Assembly (NCBI RefSeq): GCF_014648655.1
Contig: NZ_BMRN01000019.1
Span: 62,001-126,000, forward strand
DNA from: Streptomyces atratus
GTDB taxonomy: Bacteria; Actinomycetota; Actinomycetes; Streptomycetales; Streptomycetaceae
Length of the DNA stretch: 64,000 bases
Reading direction: 5' to 3'
Positions 51,613 through 60,587 of the stretch are shown here, piece by piece. The position numbers were made by a program, and so were the translations under genes. Position 1 is the first letter of the stretch. Every line of letters begins with the position of its first letter. The notes beneath the pieces were generated by a model. That model was not told the DNA's origin, ran no database searches, and saw only the letters and a program-made list of their open reading frames with translations.

Positions 51613-52569
51613 ATGGCCGGGAACAGCCAGCGCAGGAACCGCCGCACGTCCAACAAGAAGGGCGCGCAGGTCGGCAGCGGTGGGCAGCGACGCCGTGGCC
51701 TGGAGGGCAAGGGCCCGACGCCGCCCGCCTCCGCCCGTAAGGGACACAAGAAGAACCGGGTGGCGAACGCCCAGGCCAAGCAGGCCGCGGCCCGCCGTCC
51801 CGCGCCGCGGCGCGGCGGCGCCAAGGGAACGTCCGAGATGGTCGTCGGCCGCAACCCGGTCTACGAGGCCCTGCGCGACGGCGTCCCGGCGACGACCCTG
51901 TACGTCCAGCAGTACATCGACAACGACGAGCGGGTCCGCGAGGCGCTCCAGCTCGCCGGCGAGCGCGGCAACATCAACCTGATGGAGGCCCCGCGCCCCG
52001 AGCTGGACCGGATGACGAACGGCCTGAACCACCAGGGCCTCGTCCTCCAGGTCCCGCCGTACGAGTACGCGCACCCGGAGGACCTCACCGCCGCCGCGTA
52101 CGACAAGGGCGAGGACCCGCTGATCGTCGCCCTCGACGGCGTCACCGACCCGCGCAACCTGGGTGCGATCGTCCGCTCCGTCTCCGCGTTCGGCGGCCAC
52201 GGCGTGGTCGTGCCGGAGCGGCGCGCGGCCGGCATGACGGCGGGCGCCTGGAAGTCCTCGGCGGGCACGGCGGCCCGTACGCCGGTCTCCCGGGTGACGA
52301 ACCTGACCCGGGCCCTGGAGGGCTACCAGAAGGCCGGCATCACCGTCGTCGGCCTCGCCGCGGACGGTGAGCACACCGTCGAGGATCTGGAGGCCCTCGC
52401 CGGCCCCGTCGTCATCGTCATCGGCAGTGAGGGCAAGGGCCTGGGCCGCCTCGTCGGCGAGACCTGCGACTACCGGGTCCGCATCTCGATGCCGGGCGGC
52501 GCGGAGTCGCTGAACGCGGGTGTCGCGGCCGGGATCGTCCTCTACGAGGTTGCGCGGCGCCGGGGCTGA
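51613..52569 (+). CDS. rlmB: RlmB-like 23S rRNA 2'-O-methyltransferase
   Basis: 318 residues: a highly basic N-terminal extension (1-75), an L30e-like RNA-binding domain starting MVVGRNPVYEALRDGV, and a SPOUT domain with VTDPRNLGAIVRS (motif 1), VIGSEGKGL (motif 2) and MPGGAESLNAGVAAGIVLYE (motif 3), the knot that binds SAM. Predicted to methylate G2251 of 23S rRNA. AGGTAGG before the ATG. Order cysS-rlmB is conserved in actinobacteria. Confidence 0.95.
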   Translation: MAGNSQRRNRRTSNKKGAQVGSGGQRRRGLEGKGPTPPASARKGHKKNRVANAQAKQAAARRPAPRRGGAKGTSEMVVGRNPVYEALRDGVPATTLYVQQYIDNDERVREALQLAGERGNINLMEAPRPELDRMTNGLNHQGLVLQVPPYEYAHPEDLTAAAYDKGEDPLIVALDGVTDPRNLGAIVRSVSAFGGHGVVVPERRAAGMTAGAWKSSAGTAARTPVSRVTNLTRALEGYQKAGITVVGLAADGEHTVEDLEALAGPVVIVIGSEGKGLGRLVGETCDYRVRISMPGGAESLNAGVAAGIVLYEVARRRG

Positions 52570-52685
52570 GGTGCACCCGGCCGGGGGGGCGTCCGACCGG
52601 GGCGCCGCCCGGCCGGACCCATTGACGGGCCTCGGACACATCGGGCCCGTCAAGGCAGTGTCCTAAACACACATCACTCGGTTAG

Positions 52686-54311
52686 ATGAGTGTGGACACC
52701 AGAACGCCTCGGTTCGACGAACAACCCGCCCTGAGCATGGCCAAGGTGGACTGCGACCCTGCGCAGGTCATCGTCAACCACGCCAGCTTCCGGGTGCAGC
52801 TCGCCCCTGCCCAGCGCCCGCGGCTGCGCGGTCTGGGCCCCGCCGGCGCGCCCAGGATTCCCGCCATGAGCGGCTCCGCCGGAGCTGTGCGCGGCAGGCG
52901 CTCGCCCGTCGTGTGGAGCGGCCGGTCCGCCCCCGGCGACCCCGGCGCCACCGGACTCCTCCAGGCCGTACGGAACTCCACCGCGGGCCGCCCGGCCACC
53001 GCGTACGACCCCTACTCCGGCCACGAGTTCGACGGCGGGCTCGGTACGGGCGGCACCCAGGTCATCGAGCGCCTCGAAGACACCCAGCCCAACCCCGTCA
53101 TCACCGCGCCCCAGCAGCCGGGCCGCCACGGCAGCGGCCCCCTGCTGCCGCCCATGCGCCGGGCGGTCGGCGCCTACGACCCCGTCGACACCGGGCCGTA
53201 CGGCCGAGAGGCGTACGACGAGGGCGAGGACGGGTACGACGACATCACCGATGCCCGGGGGCGGCGCCACAGCGGCGATTCCGTACGGCACGCGTACTAC
53301 CCCGGGCGCCGGATGAACCTCGGTGTCGTGCTGCTGCCCATGCGTGTCTTCCTCGGCTTCATCTCCATCTACGCCGGCATGGGCAAGCTGTGCGACCCCG
53401 TCTACTTCGACGGCGGCGAGCGCGGCTCCATGGTCAAGTGGCTGACCTCGCTGCACCCCTGGGGGCTGGCCGAACCACTGCGCGACTTCGCGCTCTCGCA
53501 CCCGGTGGGTGCCGGACTCACCGTTGCCTTCCTCCAGGTCGTCGTCGGCGTCCTCACCGTCCTCGGTCTCTGGCAGCGCGTCGCCGCCTCCGTCGGCGCT
53601 CTCCTCTCCGCCGCCCTGCTGGTCACCGTCAGCTGGCGCACCGTCGCCGTCTACGACGCGCCCGACATCATCTACCTCGCCGCCTGGAGCCCGCTGATCA
53701 TCGCGGGCGCCCCCGTCTACTCCGTCGACGGACGGCTCGCAGGTGAGGCCTGGCGCAGGCTCGGCCCGCGCTCGGCGATCTGGGACCTCCGCCGCCGGGT
53801 GCTGCGCCGGGGTGCCGTCGTCGCCACCGTCGTCGTCGGCCTCACCCTTCTCGTGGGCTCCATGCTCGGCGGCGCGGTCCGCTCCTCCGAGGTCGTCACC
53901 GTGCCCGGTCCGAACGGCGACCCGACCAATCAGCTCCCCGGCTCTCCTCTCCCGCAGGAGTCCAGTAGCGGCCGGGCCTCCCGCACGCCCGACGGGCGGC
54001 GCCCCTCGCCCTCCCGCAGCAGCGCCTCCACCGCCCCGTCCGCCAAGGCGTCCACGCCCGCTGCGGAAGCCGTCCGCGAGTCCGGCCAGGCGGGTGCCGG
54101 TGCCGGACAGCCCAGCCAGACCCAGGGCACCGCCCAGCAGCTCCCGCAGCGGACGACCCCGCAGCAGCCGCCGTCCAGCAGCTCCGGCCCGAGCTCCTCC
54201 GGCTCCACCGGCACCGGCGGCGGTTCCACGGGCGGCGGCTCGGACAGCGGCGGCTCCACCGGCGGAACGTCCGGCGGCGGGCAGAACCCCATCGGCGGTC
54301 TGCTCGGCTGA
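52686..54311 (+). CDS. DoxX-family membrane protein with long disordered arms
   Basis: 541 residues. About 1-210 are disordered; about 215-360 form a DoxX four-helix membrane domain (VLLPMRVFLGFISIYAGMGKL, VAFLQVVVGVLTVLGLWQRV, IIYLAAWSPLIIAG). Another helix follows (ATVVVGLTLLVGSMLGG, about 380), and the tail is Ser/Pro then Gly/Ser-rich (STGTGGGSTGGGSDSGGS). DoxX proteins in mycobacteria form oxidoreductase complexes with superoxide dismutase and thiol enzymes; here the role is unknown. A near-perfect terminator follows. Confidence 0.9.
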   Translation: MSVDTRTPRFDEQPALSMAKVDCDPAQVIVNHASFRVQLAPAQRPRLRGLGPAGAPRIPAMSGSAGAVRGRRSPVVWSGRSAPGDPGATGLLQAVRNSTAGRPATAYDPYSGHEFDGGLGTGGTQVIERLEDTQPNPVITAPQQPGRHGSGPLLPPMRRAVGAYDPVDTGPYGREAYDEGEDGYDDITDARGRRHSGDSVRHAYYPGRRMNLGVVLLPMRVFLGFISIYAGMGKLCDPVYFDGGERGSMVKWLTSLHPWGLAEPLRDFALSHPVGAGLTVAFLQVVVGVLTVLGLWQRVAASVGALLSAALLVTVSWRTVAVYDAPDIIYLAAWSPLIIAGAPVYSVDGRLAGEAWRRLGPRSAIWDLRRRVLRRGAVVATVVVGLTLLVGSMLGGAVRSSEVVTVPGPNGDPTNQLPGSPLPQESSSGRASRTPDGRRPSPSRSSASTAPSAKASTPAAEAVRESGQAGAGAGQPSQTQGTAQQLPQRTTPQQPPSSSSGPSSSGSTGTGGGSTGGGSDSGGSTGGTSGGGQNPIGGLLG

Positions 54312-54331
54312 GACACCCGGACCGCAGCAGA

Positions 54332-54373
54332 CGAAGGGGCGGTCACCGGAACGAACCGGTGACCGCCCCTTCG
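54332..54373. terminator. Bidirectional terminator between doxX and nucleotidyltransferase
   Basis: CGAAGGGGCGGTCACCGG at 54332-54349 pairs perfectly with 54356-54373 across a 6-nt loop, between convergent genes. Confidence 0.95.
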
Positions 54374-54395
54374 CGTCCTGTGCCGCTGTTGTTCG

Positions 54396-55106
54396 CTACT
54401 GCGCGTCGAGTTCCTTGGCGGCCTCGGTCAGGTCCTTCGCCGTGTCGATGGCCCGCCAGTACGCCCCGTGCGGCAGCGGGTACCCGGCCAGCCTGCGCTC
54501 GCGGGCCAGCCGAGGGAACGTCGTCCGCTCGTGGTCGCCCCGTTCCGGCAGGAGCGTCGTGAACGTCGGCGAGAAGACGTACACACCGGCGTTGATCAGG
54601 TACGGCGACGGCGGCGACTCGATGAAGTCGGTGATGTGCCCGAACGCGTCCGTCTCCACGGCACCCCACGGGATACGGGGACGGGCCAGGGCCAGTGTGG
54701 CGGTCGCATCGCGCTCGGCGTGGAACGCGGCCATCTCGCGCAGGGAGAAGCGCGTCCAGATGTCGCCATTGGTGGCGTACCAGGGCTGTTCCGGATCGGG
54801 CAGCCGGGCGGCGGCGTACTTCAGCCCGCCGCCACGGCCCAGGGGCTCGGACTCCACGACGGTCGTCACGCGCAGCGGCAGCACTGCCGAGTCCAGCCAA
54901 TCCTGCAGCACCTCGGCCAGATGACCGCACGACACCACGGCGTCGGTCACGCCCTCGGCGGCCAGCCAGGACAGCTGATGGCCGATGATCGGAGTCCCGG
55001 TGCCCGGGATCTCGACCATCGGCTTGGGGCGGTCATCGGTGTACGGGCGCAGCCGCGATCCCTGGCCACCCGCCAGGACCACGGCCTGCGTCGGATACGT
55101 ATGCAT
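54396..55106 (-). CDS. Sugar-phosphate nucleotidyltransferase
   Basis: 236 residues of the NTP-transferase family: AVVLAGGQGSRLRPYTDDRPKPMVEI is the nucleotide-binding start, with ATNGDIW (metal-binding aspartate) and INAGVYVFSP. Makes an NDP-sugar, probably NDP-mannose or glucose. TATCGT (complement of 55114-55119) and 7 nt precede the ATG at 55106, so this start (MHTYPTQ) is preferred to the GTG at 55115. No glycosyltransferase is adjacent. Confidence 0.9.
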   Translation of the reverse strand: MHTYPTQAVVLAGGQGSRLRPYTDDRPKPMVEIPGTGTPIIGHQLSWLAAEGVTDAVVSCGHLAEVLQDWLDSAVLPLRVTTVVESEPLGRGGGLKYAAARLPDPEQPWYATNGDIWTRFSLREMAAFHAERDATATLALARPRIPWGAVETDAFGHITDFIESPPSPYLINAGVYVFSPTFTTLLPERGDHERTTFPRLARERRLAGYPLPHGAYWRAIDTAKDLTEAAKELDAQ

Positions 55107-55140
55107 GCCAGGCACGATATGCGGTGCCCGGACCGGCGGG

Positions 55141-55554
55141 TCAGCTGAACTGTGCGACGCCCGAGGCGAACGACGTGTCGCAGACGGGACGCGAGAACCG
55201 GTGGGCGCGCGTCGGACCGTACTGCTCGACCGCGGCGCGGCCCAGCGCCTTCGCGATCGACATGCAGTGCCGGGCGAGCGAGGGGCGGCCCTCGACGGAA
55301 CGCTGAAGGTCCGTCAGCGCGACACCCGGGTCCTTCTCCCGAAGCTCCACGAGCAGCCGGTCACGGAGGATGTCCTGCGGGGTGCGCGCCTTGGCACGCT
55401 TCGAGACATTGTGAGCCGATGCGGTCAGGACCTGCGACTCGGAGTTGTGCGCTGCCCACGGCACGCTGGTGACGGCGAGAGTCCCGGAGAGGACCATCAC
55501 GACGGGCAGTACGAAAGCGAAGGTTCGGCCGATGCGGCGCGCGGTGTGGGTCAC
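55141..55554 (-). CDS. Exported or membrane-anchored protein, 137 aa
   Basis: A single N-terminal hydrophobic segment (FAFVLPVVMVLSGTLAVTSV, about 12-31) is followed by a mostly helical outer domain with two cysteines (ARHCMSI, RPVCDTSF) that may form a disulfide. Leaderless GTG at 55554: TACGCT (complement of 55561-55566) 6 nt upstream. No family recognised. It lies 34 bp upstream of the nucleotidyltransferase start, on the same strand. Confidence 0.7.
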   Translation of the reverse strand: MTHTARRIGRTFAFVLPVVMVLSGTLAVTSVPWAAHNSESQVLTASAHNVSKRAKARTPQDILRDRLLVELREKDPGVALTDLQRSVEGRPSLARHCMSIAKALGRAAVEQYGPTRAHRFSRPVCDTSFASGVAQFS

Positions 55555-55727
55555 GCAGCGAGCGTAGCGGGCAGTGATGATTTGGCGACATTTCGTCACC
55601 CTTGAGGGGGATGGTTCGAGGATGCTTTTCGAATCCTGTGTTGACGAGCCGCGGTGAAATGACCGGTGTGCCGGGGATTTCGGCGCTGCATGGATCCAAA
55701 CCCCAACACGCCCCACGGCGCGCGAAC

Positions 55728-55754
55728 GGCCCCGCACGGAGAACGTGCGGGGCC
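55728..55754 (-). terminator. Terminator after msiK
   Basis: GGCCCCGCACG at 55728-55738 pairs perfectly with 55744-55754 across GAGAA, 25 bp beyond the msiK stop. Confidence 0.85.
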
Positions 55755-55779
55755 GGCTGCGGTGCGGGTGTGCGGGGCG

Positions 55780-56916
55780 TCAGTCGGTGAGACGCGCACC
55801 CGTCGAGGTCGAGAAGACGTGCAGCTCGTCCGGGCGCGGCACGACGTGCAGCTTGGTGCCCTTCTCCGGAACGGCGCGGCCACCGACGCGGACGACCAGG
55901 TCCTTGTCCTCGCCGCCGACCCGCGCGGAGCCGTAGACGAAGCCGTCGGCGCCGAGCTCCTCGACGACGTTGACCGAGACGGCCAGGCCGGCCGGGGCGT
56001 CGGCGCTGTCCTTCGAGAGGGCCTTCGCGGCGGCGCCGCCGTGCTCGACGATGTCGAAGTGCTCGGGGCGGATGCCGACCGTGACGGTCGTGTCGCCCTT
56101 GTCCGCGGCGGCGGAGAGCGCCTCGCGGGAGACCGGGACGACGCTGTTGCCGAACTTCACACCGCCGTCGGTGATCGGGACCTCGACCAGGTTCATGGCC
56201 GGGGAGCCGATGAAGCCGGCCACGAAGAGGTTCGCCGGCTTGTCGTACATGTTGCGCGGCGAGTCGACCTGCTGGAGCAGACCGTCCTTGAGGACCGCGA
56301 CACGGTCACCCATGGTCAGGGCCTCGACCTGGTCGTGCGTGACGTACACGGTCGTGATGCCCAGGCGGCGCTGGAGCGAGGCGATCTGCGTACGGGTGGA
56401 GACACGGAGCTTGGCGTCGAGGTTCGACAGCGGCTCGTCCATGAGGAAGACCTGCGGCTCACGCACGATGGCGCGGCCCATCGCGACACGCTGACGCTGG
56501 CCACCGGAGAGCGCCTTCGGCTTGCGGTCCAGGTACTCGGTGAGGTCCAGCATCTTGGCGGCCTCTTCGACCTTCGCCCGGATCTCGGTCTTGTTGACAC
56601 CGGCGATCTTGAGCGCGAAGCCCATGTTGTCCGCGACGCTCATGTGCGGGTAGAGCGCGTAGTTCTGGAACACCATGGCGATGTCCCGGTCCTTCGGGGG
56701 CAGGTGCGTGACGTCGCGGTCACCGATGCGGATCGCGCCGCCGTTGACGTCCTCAAGACCCGCGAGCATGCGCAGGGAGGTCGACTTGCCACAACCGGAA
56801 GGACCGACGAGGACGAGGAACTCGCCGTCCGCGATGTCGATCTCGAGCTGGTCCACGGCCGGCTTCGTGGAGCCGGGGTAGACGCGGGACGCCTTGTCGA
56901 ACGTGACACTGGCCAT
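55780..56916 (-). CDS. msiK: MsiK, multi-sugar ABC transporter ATPase
   Basis: 378-residue ATPase shared by several carbohydrate importers (cellobiose, maltose, chitobiose) in Streptomyces. Walker A GPSGCGKST (about 39), Q-loop VFQNYALYPHM, signature LSGGQRQRVAMGRA, Walker B VFLMDEPLSNLDA and switch VTHDQVEA are intact. The C-terminal OB/regulatory domain (about 240-378, VGIRPEHFDIVE) is where enzyme IIA could act. No permease genes are adjacent, typical of an orphan ATPase. Confidence 0.95.
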   Translation of the reverse strand: MASVTFDKASRVYPGSTKPAVDQLEIDIADGEFLVLVGPSGCGKSTSLRMLAGLEDVNGGAIRIGDRDVTHLPPKDRDIAMVFQNYALYPHMSVADNMGFALKIAGVNKTEIRAKVEEAAKMLDLTEYLDRKPKALSGGQRQRVAMGRAIVREPQVFLMDEPLSNLDAKLRVSTRTQIASLQRRLGITTVYVTHDQVEALTMGDRVAVLKDGLLQQVDSPRNMYDKPANLFVAGFIGSPAMNLVEVPITDGGVKFGNSVVPVSREALSAAADKGDTTVTVGIRPEHFDIVEHGGAAAKALSKDSADAPAGLAVSVNVVEELGADGFVYGSARVGGEDKDLVVRVGGRAVPEKGTKLHVVPRPDELHVFSTSTGARLTD

Positions 56917-57095
56917 GCTGAATCTTCTCCTTCACCGGCAGGAACGTGCCGGACGATCCGAGTAAGGGAGTGGTCTGGTCCACTTGGGTGAATCCTCAGC
57001 GACGCTACCCGGCCACGTGGAATCTGTCAGTAGTTCGAGGGGCACGAAATTTTGGGACTGCGCGGGGAGCGGTGTTGGTTACACTGCTCCGGTAT

Positions 57096-57169
57096 GCCTC
57101 CTTAGCTCAGCTGGCCAGAGCAACGCACTTGTAATGCGTAGGTCGTCGGTTCGAATCCGACAGGGGGCT
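57096..57169 (+). tRNA. tRNA-Thr (anticodon UGU)
   Basis: A 74-nt cloverleaf. Acceptor GCCTCCT pairs with AGGGGGC (57162-57168, one T-G wobble). The anticodon stem ACGCA/TGCGT (57123-57127, 57135-57139) encloses CTTGTAA with TGT at 57130-57132. The T arm GTCGG TTCGAAT CCGAC is standard. CCA is not encoded. Its 3' half serves as the attachment site of the element that follows. Confidence 0.95.
57128..57163 (+). repeat. Left attachment site (attL) within tRNA-Thr
   Basis: 36 nt from the anticodon loop to the T arm (CTTGTAATGCGTAGGTCG to ...CCGACAG) are repeated exactly at 62219-62254. This is the typical core for tyrosine-integrase elements inserting into tRNA 3' ends. Confidence 0.9.
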
Positions 57170-57174
57170 CAGAG

Positions 57175-57209
57175 AAACCCCAGGTCACACAGCCCGTGAC
57201 CTGGGGTTT
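57175..57209 (+). terminator. Hairpin after tRNA-Thr
   Basis: AAACCCCAGGTCAC at 57175-57188 pairs with 57196-57209 and is followed by TCTTA; a good terminator for the tRNA, provided by the element side of attL. Confidence 0.85.
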
Positions 57210-57286
57210 TCTTATGTACGAGGCGTGGCGGGGCGTGTGGTCGCGGTGTCGTGGGAGGGCTTGCGTGAGCGGAAGGGCTCTGGGCC

Positions 57287-57639
57287 CTACTTCCCCGGCT
57301 TCTTCCGCTTCGCCCTCTTCTTGCCTGTGGCCTCGGCCTTCTTGGCACGCTGGGCCTTCTTCCGGGCTTTCTCCGCCTTGCGGGCGGCGTCCTCCGCCTC
57401 GGCCTTCCGCCGGAGTGGGACCAGCTTGGCGGTGGCCTCGGCCGCGCTCTTCCCGACGTGGGGGAGGACGCTCTGGTAGATGTCCCGGGTGATGCGGGTG
57501 TCGCTGTGCCCGAGCGTGTCCGACACGATCTTCACGTCGACGCCGGCGGCGAGCATGAGTGTCGCGGCACCGTGGCGGAGGTCGTGCAGCCGGATGGGCG
57601 GCAGGCCGGAGGCGGTGACGAGCCGCAGCCCCGCCGCCG
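57287..57639 (-). pseudogene. Tyrosine recombinase (integrase), C-terminal fragment
   Basis: The minus strand reads RLVTASGLPPIRLHDLRHGA then ATLMLAAGVDVKIVSDTLGH and ITRDIYQSVLPHVG, with a Lys/Ala-rich tail ending KKPGK. HDLRH is the second catalytic arginine box and the Tyr in DIYQS the nucleophile. Everything before about residue 280 of a usual 400-residue integrase, including the first arginine, is missing or unreadable, so the protein cannot recombine. Confidence 0.85.
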
Positions 57640-57766
57640 ATAGAAGTCGTCACAGCGGCAGGAGACGGAAACCCGTTGGGTGACCGTCCCCTGCGGTTGG
57701 TTGGTACGGCGTTCGCGCAGAGCCATCGCTGTGGAGAGTCGCGGTGACCGCCCCGACCAAGCAGGC

Positions 57767-58138
57767 TTATCCGCGGCGCAAGAATCCACTTCGTGCTCGA
57801 TGCTTCCCCGCCCGACGTCCGCCAACCGACTTTGCCTGAGTGGGGATCCCGGGCCGCGTCGAACGAACCGGATCATCGTTGAGAAGGATGGATTGCCAGA
57901 CCTGCTCCTGAAGTGCCCGGATGCAAGGGCCGCAGGCGTACATCGCTGCTTGGGCACCGGCCACGCTCACGGGACCGATCCACAGGACACGGGTCCACTT
58001 CTGGCCGCAGTAGAGCCAGCAGAGCCCATCGATCCAGTGGTTGCCGTCGTCGGTATCTGCCGGTGCGGGCAGACCGCCGCGAGCGAACTCGGCGATCCCG
58101 GGTATCACCCGGTGTGGTACGGCCAGTTCCATAAGCAC
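57767..58138 (-). CDS. Hypothetical protein, 123 aa
   Basis: MLMELAVPHRVIPGIAEF... with WIDGLCWLYCGQKWTRVLWI and MYACGPCIRALQEQVW. Three cysteines (YCGQ, ACGPC) could form a metal site. Similar short proteins occur near integrated elements in Streptomyces but I know no function. The last 20 residues are basic. It follows the CYTH gene after 11 bp and may belong to the same transcript. Confidence 0.7.
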   Translation of the reverse strand: MLMELAVPHRVIPGIAEFARGGLPAPADTDDGNHWIDGLCWLYCGQKWTRVLWIGPVSVAGAQAAMYACGPCIRALQEQVWQSILLNDDPVRSTRPGIPTQAKSVGGRRAGKHRARSGFLRRG

Positions 58139-58148
58139 AGCTCAGCCC

Positions 58149-58742
58149 TCAAGGCCAGTGGCCATGGGCGGCCACTGGGGCTGCCTCACTCTTGTCGGCG
58201 TCCGCGAAGAGGAGGGTGGGTTCGGCCAGGATGTCGCGACCGGATTCGCTCTTGTAGATCTCATCCACGCTGCCGAACCGTGCTTCGGAGTAGTCGAGTT
58301 CGAGCAGTGCGGCTGCCTGTCGGACCGATGCCTCGTCAGGACCTTCGATCTCGATGAAGGTGGGGAGGTCCGGCCAGGTGTCGAAGTCGAAGGCGACCTC
58401 GCCGAGGCGCCACTCCTCGCGGTAGTTCTCCTGGTACCGGACCTCGTGCATGCCGAGGCTGCGGAGGATCTCGGCCATGGCGTGCAGGTCCGTGACCTCG
58501 GTTTCGATCTCGGTGGTGCCGTCGATCGTGGTGGCGTCGGTGACCTGCTTGAGTGTCAGCGTTGATCGGGTGCCCTCGTCGCGCAACCGCACCCAGGCAC
58601 CTCCTTCGAGGGCGTCGTTCTCGAAGATCTTGCGGGTGAGAAGGGTGCCCGGGAACGCTTGGGCGGCACCCAGAGTGGTCAGCTTGGCCTGAAGGCCGGC
58701 GACATCGATGGCGAGGAATTTGGCCTCGTACTCGTGCTTCAT
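58149..58742 (-). CDS. CYTH-domain protein (class IV adenylate cyclase/triphosphatase-like)
   Basis: 197 residues with the CYTH tunnel signature at the N-terminus, KHEYEAKF (ExExK type), followed by GGAWVRLRDEGTRSTLTLKQ, RYQENYREEW and FDFDTWPDLPTFIEIEG. These charged strands bind triphosphate and metal; members are CyaB-type adenylate cyclases, thiamine triphosphatases or polyphosphatases. Product unknown. The ATG at 58742 follows the methyltransferase stop by 16 bp. Part of a four-gene cassette within the element. Confidence 0.88.
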   Translation of the reverse strand: MKHEYEAKFLAIDVAGLQAKLTTLGAAQAFPGTLLTRKIFENDALEGGAWVRLRDEGTRSTLTLKQVTDATTIDGTTEIETEVTDLHAMAEILRSLGMHEVRYQENYREEWRLGEVAFDFDTWPDLPTFIEIEGPDEASVRQAAALLELDYSEARFGSVDEIYKSESGRDILAEPTLLFADADKSEAAPVAAHGHWP

Positions 58743-58758
58743 GGGCTTTTCCTTTGCG

Positions 58759-59406
58759 CTACGAGGGGGTGCGGGCCGCGAGGAGCAGGCCCATCCGGTG
58801 GGTGTGGTCCTGGAGCTGGCCGATGTGGGCTCGCTCGGCGAACTCATTCGTTCGCAGGGTCAGCAGAACGTCCCAGCCGCCGATGAAGTGACGCCTGAGC
58901 TTCTCGGGGGACGTGTAGTGCTCGATCAGGTGCTGGCGCTGGGTGACAGGCATCATGAACTCCGCGCCGAACAGACCGTCCTGGCGTACGGACGACTGCA
59001 TGCGGGTGATGAACTCGGCGAGCGGGCGAGGGTGGTTGGCACTGTAATGCCACGAGCAGCTCGTCCAGATGGCGTCGCAGGGCATGTCCAGAGGCTCCCA
59101 TTGAAGGAAGTCCTCCTCCACGACCTGCACTCGGTCGTATAGCGATTCGAGCTTGAGCCGGTCGATGAGGCCCATCGCGTAGGCCCGGTTGTCACCCGGG
59201 AGCGTGACCTCACCACCGTTAAGAGCAAGGGGGTCGCGTTCTACGGCGATCACTCGGTAGCCGGCGGCGGCCAGCGGCAGGATGAACTTGCCGTCTCTCG
59301 CGCCGATGACCGCGACAGTGGCGTCAGGAGTGGCACGCTCCTTCAGCGCGGCGAGGAACTGGGGAAAGAAGGTGAGGGTGTGCTCCCACAGGCTCTGCGT
59401 TTGCAC
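58759..59406 (-). CDS. SAM-dependent methyltransferase-like protein
   Basis: 215 residues: motif I AVIGARDGKFILPLAA, then YRVIAVERDPLAL, VQVVEEDFLQWEP and DAIWTSCSWHYSAN, a Rossmann methyltransferase core; the late GLFGAEFMMPVTQRQHLIEH helps place it. AAGGAG 9 nt before the GTG at 59406 sets the start, which lies inside the last 83 bp of the kinase gene. Substrate unknown. Cassette member. Confidence 0.85.
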   Translation of the reverse strand: MQTQSLWEHTLTFFPQFLAALKERATPDATVAVIGARDGKFILPLAAAGYRVIAVERDPLALNGGEVTLPGDNRAYAMGLIDRLKLESLYDRVQVVEEDFLQWEPLDMPCDAIWTSCSWHYSANHPRPLAEFITRMQSSVRQDGLFGAEFMMPVTQRQHLIEHYTSPEKLRRHFIGGWDVLLTLRTNEFAERAHIGQLQDHTHRMGLLLAARTPS

Positions 59407-59965
59407 GGTGGTGGGCTCCTTGCGTGTCGGTGGCGAGGATCGCCTGGAGGACCTCGTCGGGGTCCAGGCGCGTGGTGTCCACGCGGTGCATCGGGAACTG
59501 GGCATAGGCGTCGGTGACCCGGTCGCCAGAGCCCTCGACGAGGGTGTCCCAGCGGGAGACCCGCTTGGTCCGCTCAGCGAGCCGACGTCGGCGCTCGTCT
59601 TCGCCGCACGTCAGCTGGTACGTCACGGGCTGCGGCAGGTCGGGCGGCAGACTGATCCCGAGACGGGCGCCGAGAGCGCGGTGGGTGGCGAGGCAGCGAG
59701 CGAAGTAGCTCTCCACGACGACCGGGGTGCCCGAGGACAGGTGGCGGCGTATCTCATCGGCTGCGGTGAACAGCGCGGACAGGTAGAAGCACATCCTGGC
59801 CTCGGCATTCCCCCGCAGGTCCACCTCGCGCCGCAGAGGCTGGTAGAAGAGCGGCACGGTCGGGACCAGAACGGCTTCACGGGCTGCTGCCAGCATCGGT
59901 GCGATGGTCGACTTGCCGGTGCCGCGAAGTCCTTCGAGGCTCTCGAACAGCGGGGCGTCAGACAC
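59324..59965 (-). CDS. P-loop kinase, thymidylate-kinase-like
   Basis: 213 residues. Walker A is LEGLRGTGKSTIAP (about 9-22), resembling dTMP kinase; further on VVVESYFARCLATHR matches the DRY-like substrate loop and RRRRLAERTKRVSRWD a lid-like basic stretch. The GTG at 59965 overlaps the radical SAM stop by a few bases. The C-terminal 30 residues overlap the methyltransferase start and look non-conserved, so the real stop may have been lost. Substrate could be a nucleotide or nucleoside-like metabolite. Confidence 0.8.
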   Translation of the reverse strand: MSDAPLFESLEGLRGTGKSTIAPMLAAAREAVLVPTVPLFYQPLRREVDLRGNAEARMCFYLSALFTAADEIRRHLSSGTPVVVESYFARCLATHRALGARLGISLPPDLPQPVTYQLTCGEDERRRRLAERTKRVSRWDTLVEGSGDRVTDAYAQFPMHRVDTTRLDPDEVLQAILATDTQGAHHRANAEPVGAHPHLLSPVPRRAEGACHS

Positions 59966-60587
59966 GGCCGTACACGACGTCCGGTACCGCCAGCGTGAGT
60001 TCGTCGGTGGCGGATGGCCGGTGGTCGATGTGGTCAGCGAGCTTGTCGTACCAGAAAGCGTGGGAGTCCTTGCCGACGGCCTTGCAGGACATGGTGAGTG
60101 CGCCGCGCGGGTCGGCCTCGATCCGATCGATCTGTGTCGGGCCACCTGCAGGAGTGCAAGTCTCCGGGGCACCGTTCTCGGACAAGTCCTCGTCGACGAT
60201 CACTTCGATGGTCAGGTCGGCGGCCTGGAGCTGTTCACGTAGGCGGATGTAGGCGGCGGAATCGGTGATGAGGAGCTCGGGGTGATCTGCTGCGTTGCCG
60301 ACCGGTCGGAGGCAGTGAAGCTTCAACTGCTCTGCCCCGCAGGTCTGGAGGGTGCGTGCAAGCGGGACCACCTCGCCGATGTTGCGAGAGGTGACTGTCA
60401 GGGTCGCACCGGTGCGGACACCGAGTCCCCGGGCGATGTCGAGTGCGCTCAGCACACTCCGGTAGCTCCCGAACTTGCGGACGTGGTCGTTGGTCGAGCC
60501 GATGCCCTCCAGTGATACGCGCAGCAGGTCCAGGTGGGGGGCGATCTCGGTGAGCCGTCGCTCGATTCGATAGCCGGAGCTCCCCAT
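59958..60587 (-). pseudogene. Radical SAM protein, N-terminally truncated
   Basis: About 209 residues, reading GYRIERRLTEIAPHLDLLRV, SLEGIGSTNDHVRKFGSYRS and TLTVTSRNIGEVVPLA, then a SPASM-like end (MSCKAVGKDSHAFWYDKL). These are strands 3-6 of a radical SAM barrel, but the CxxxCxxC cluster motif that should lie upstream is absent: at 60587 the sequence changes abruptly into the end of another gene. The enzyme is therefore inactive unless a start and cluster are supplied elsewhere. Confidence 0.75.
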
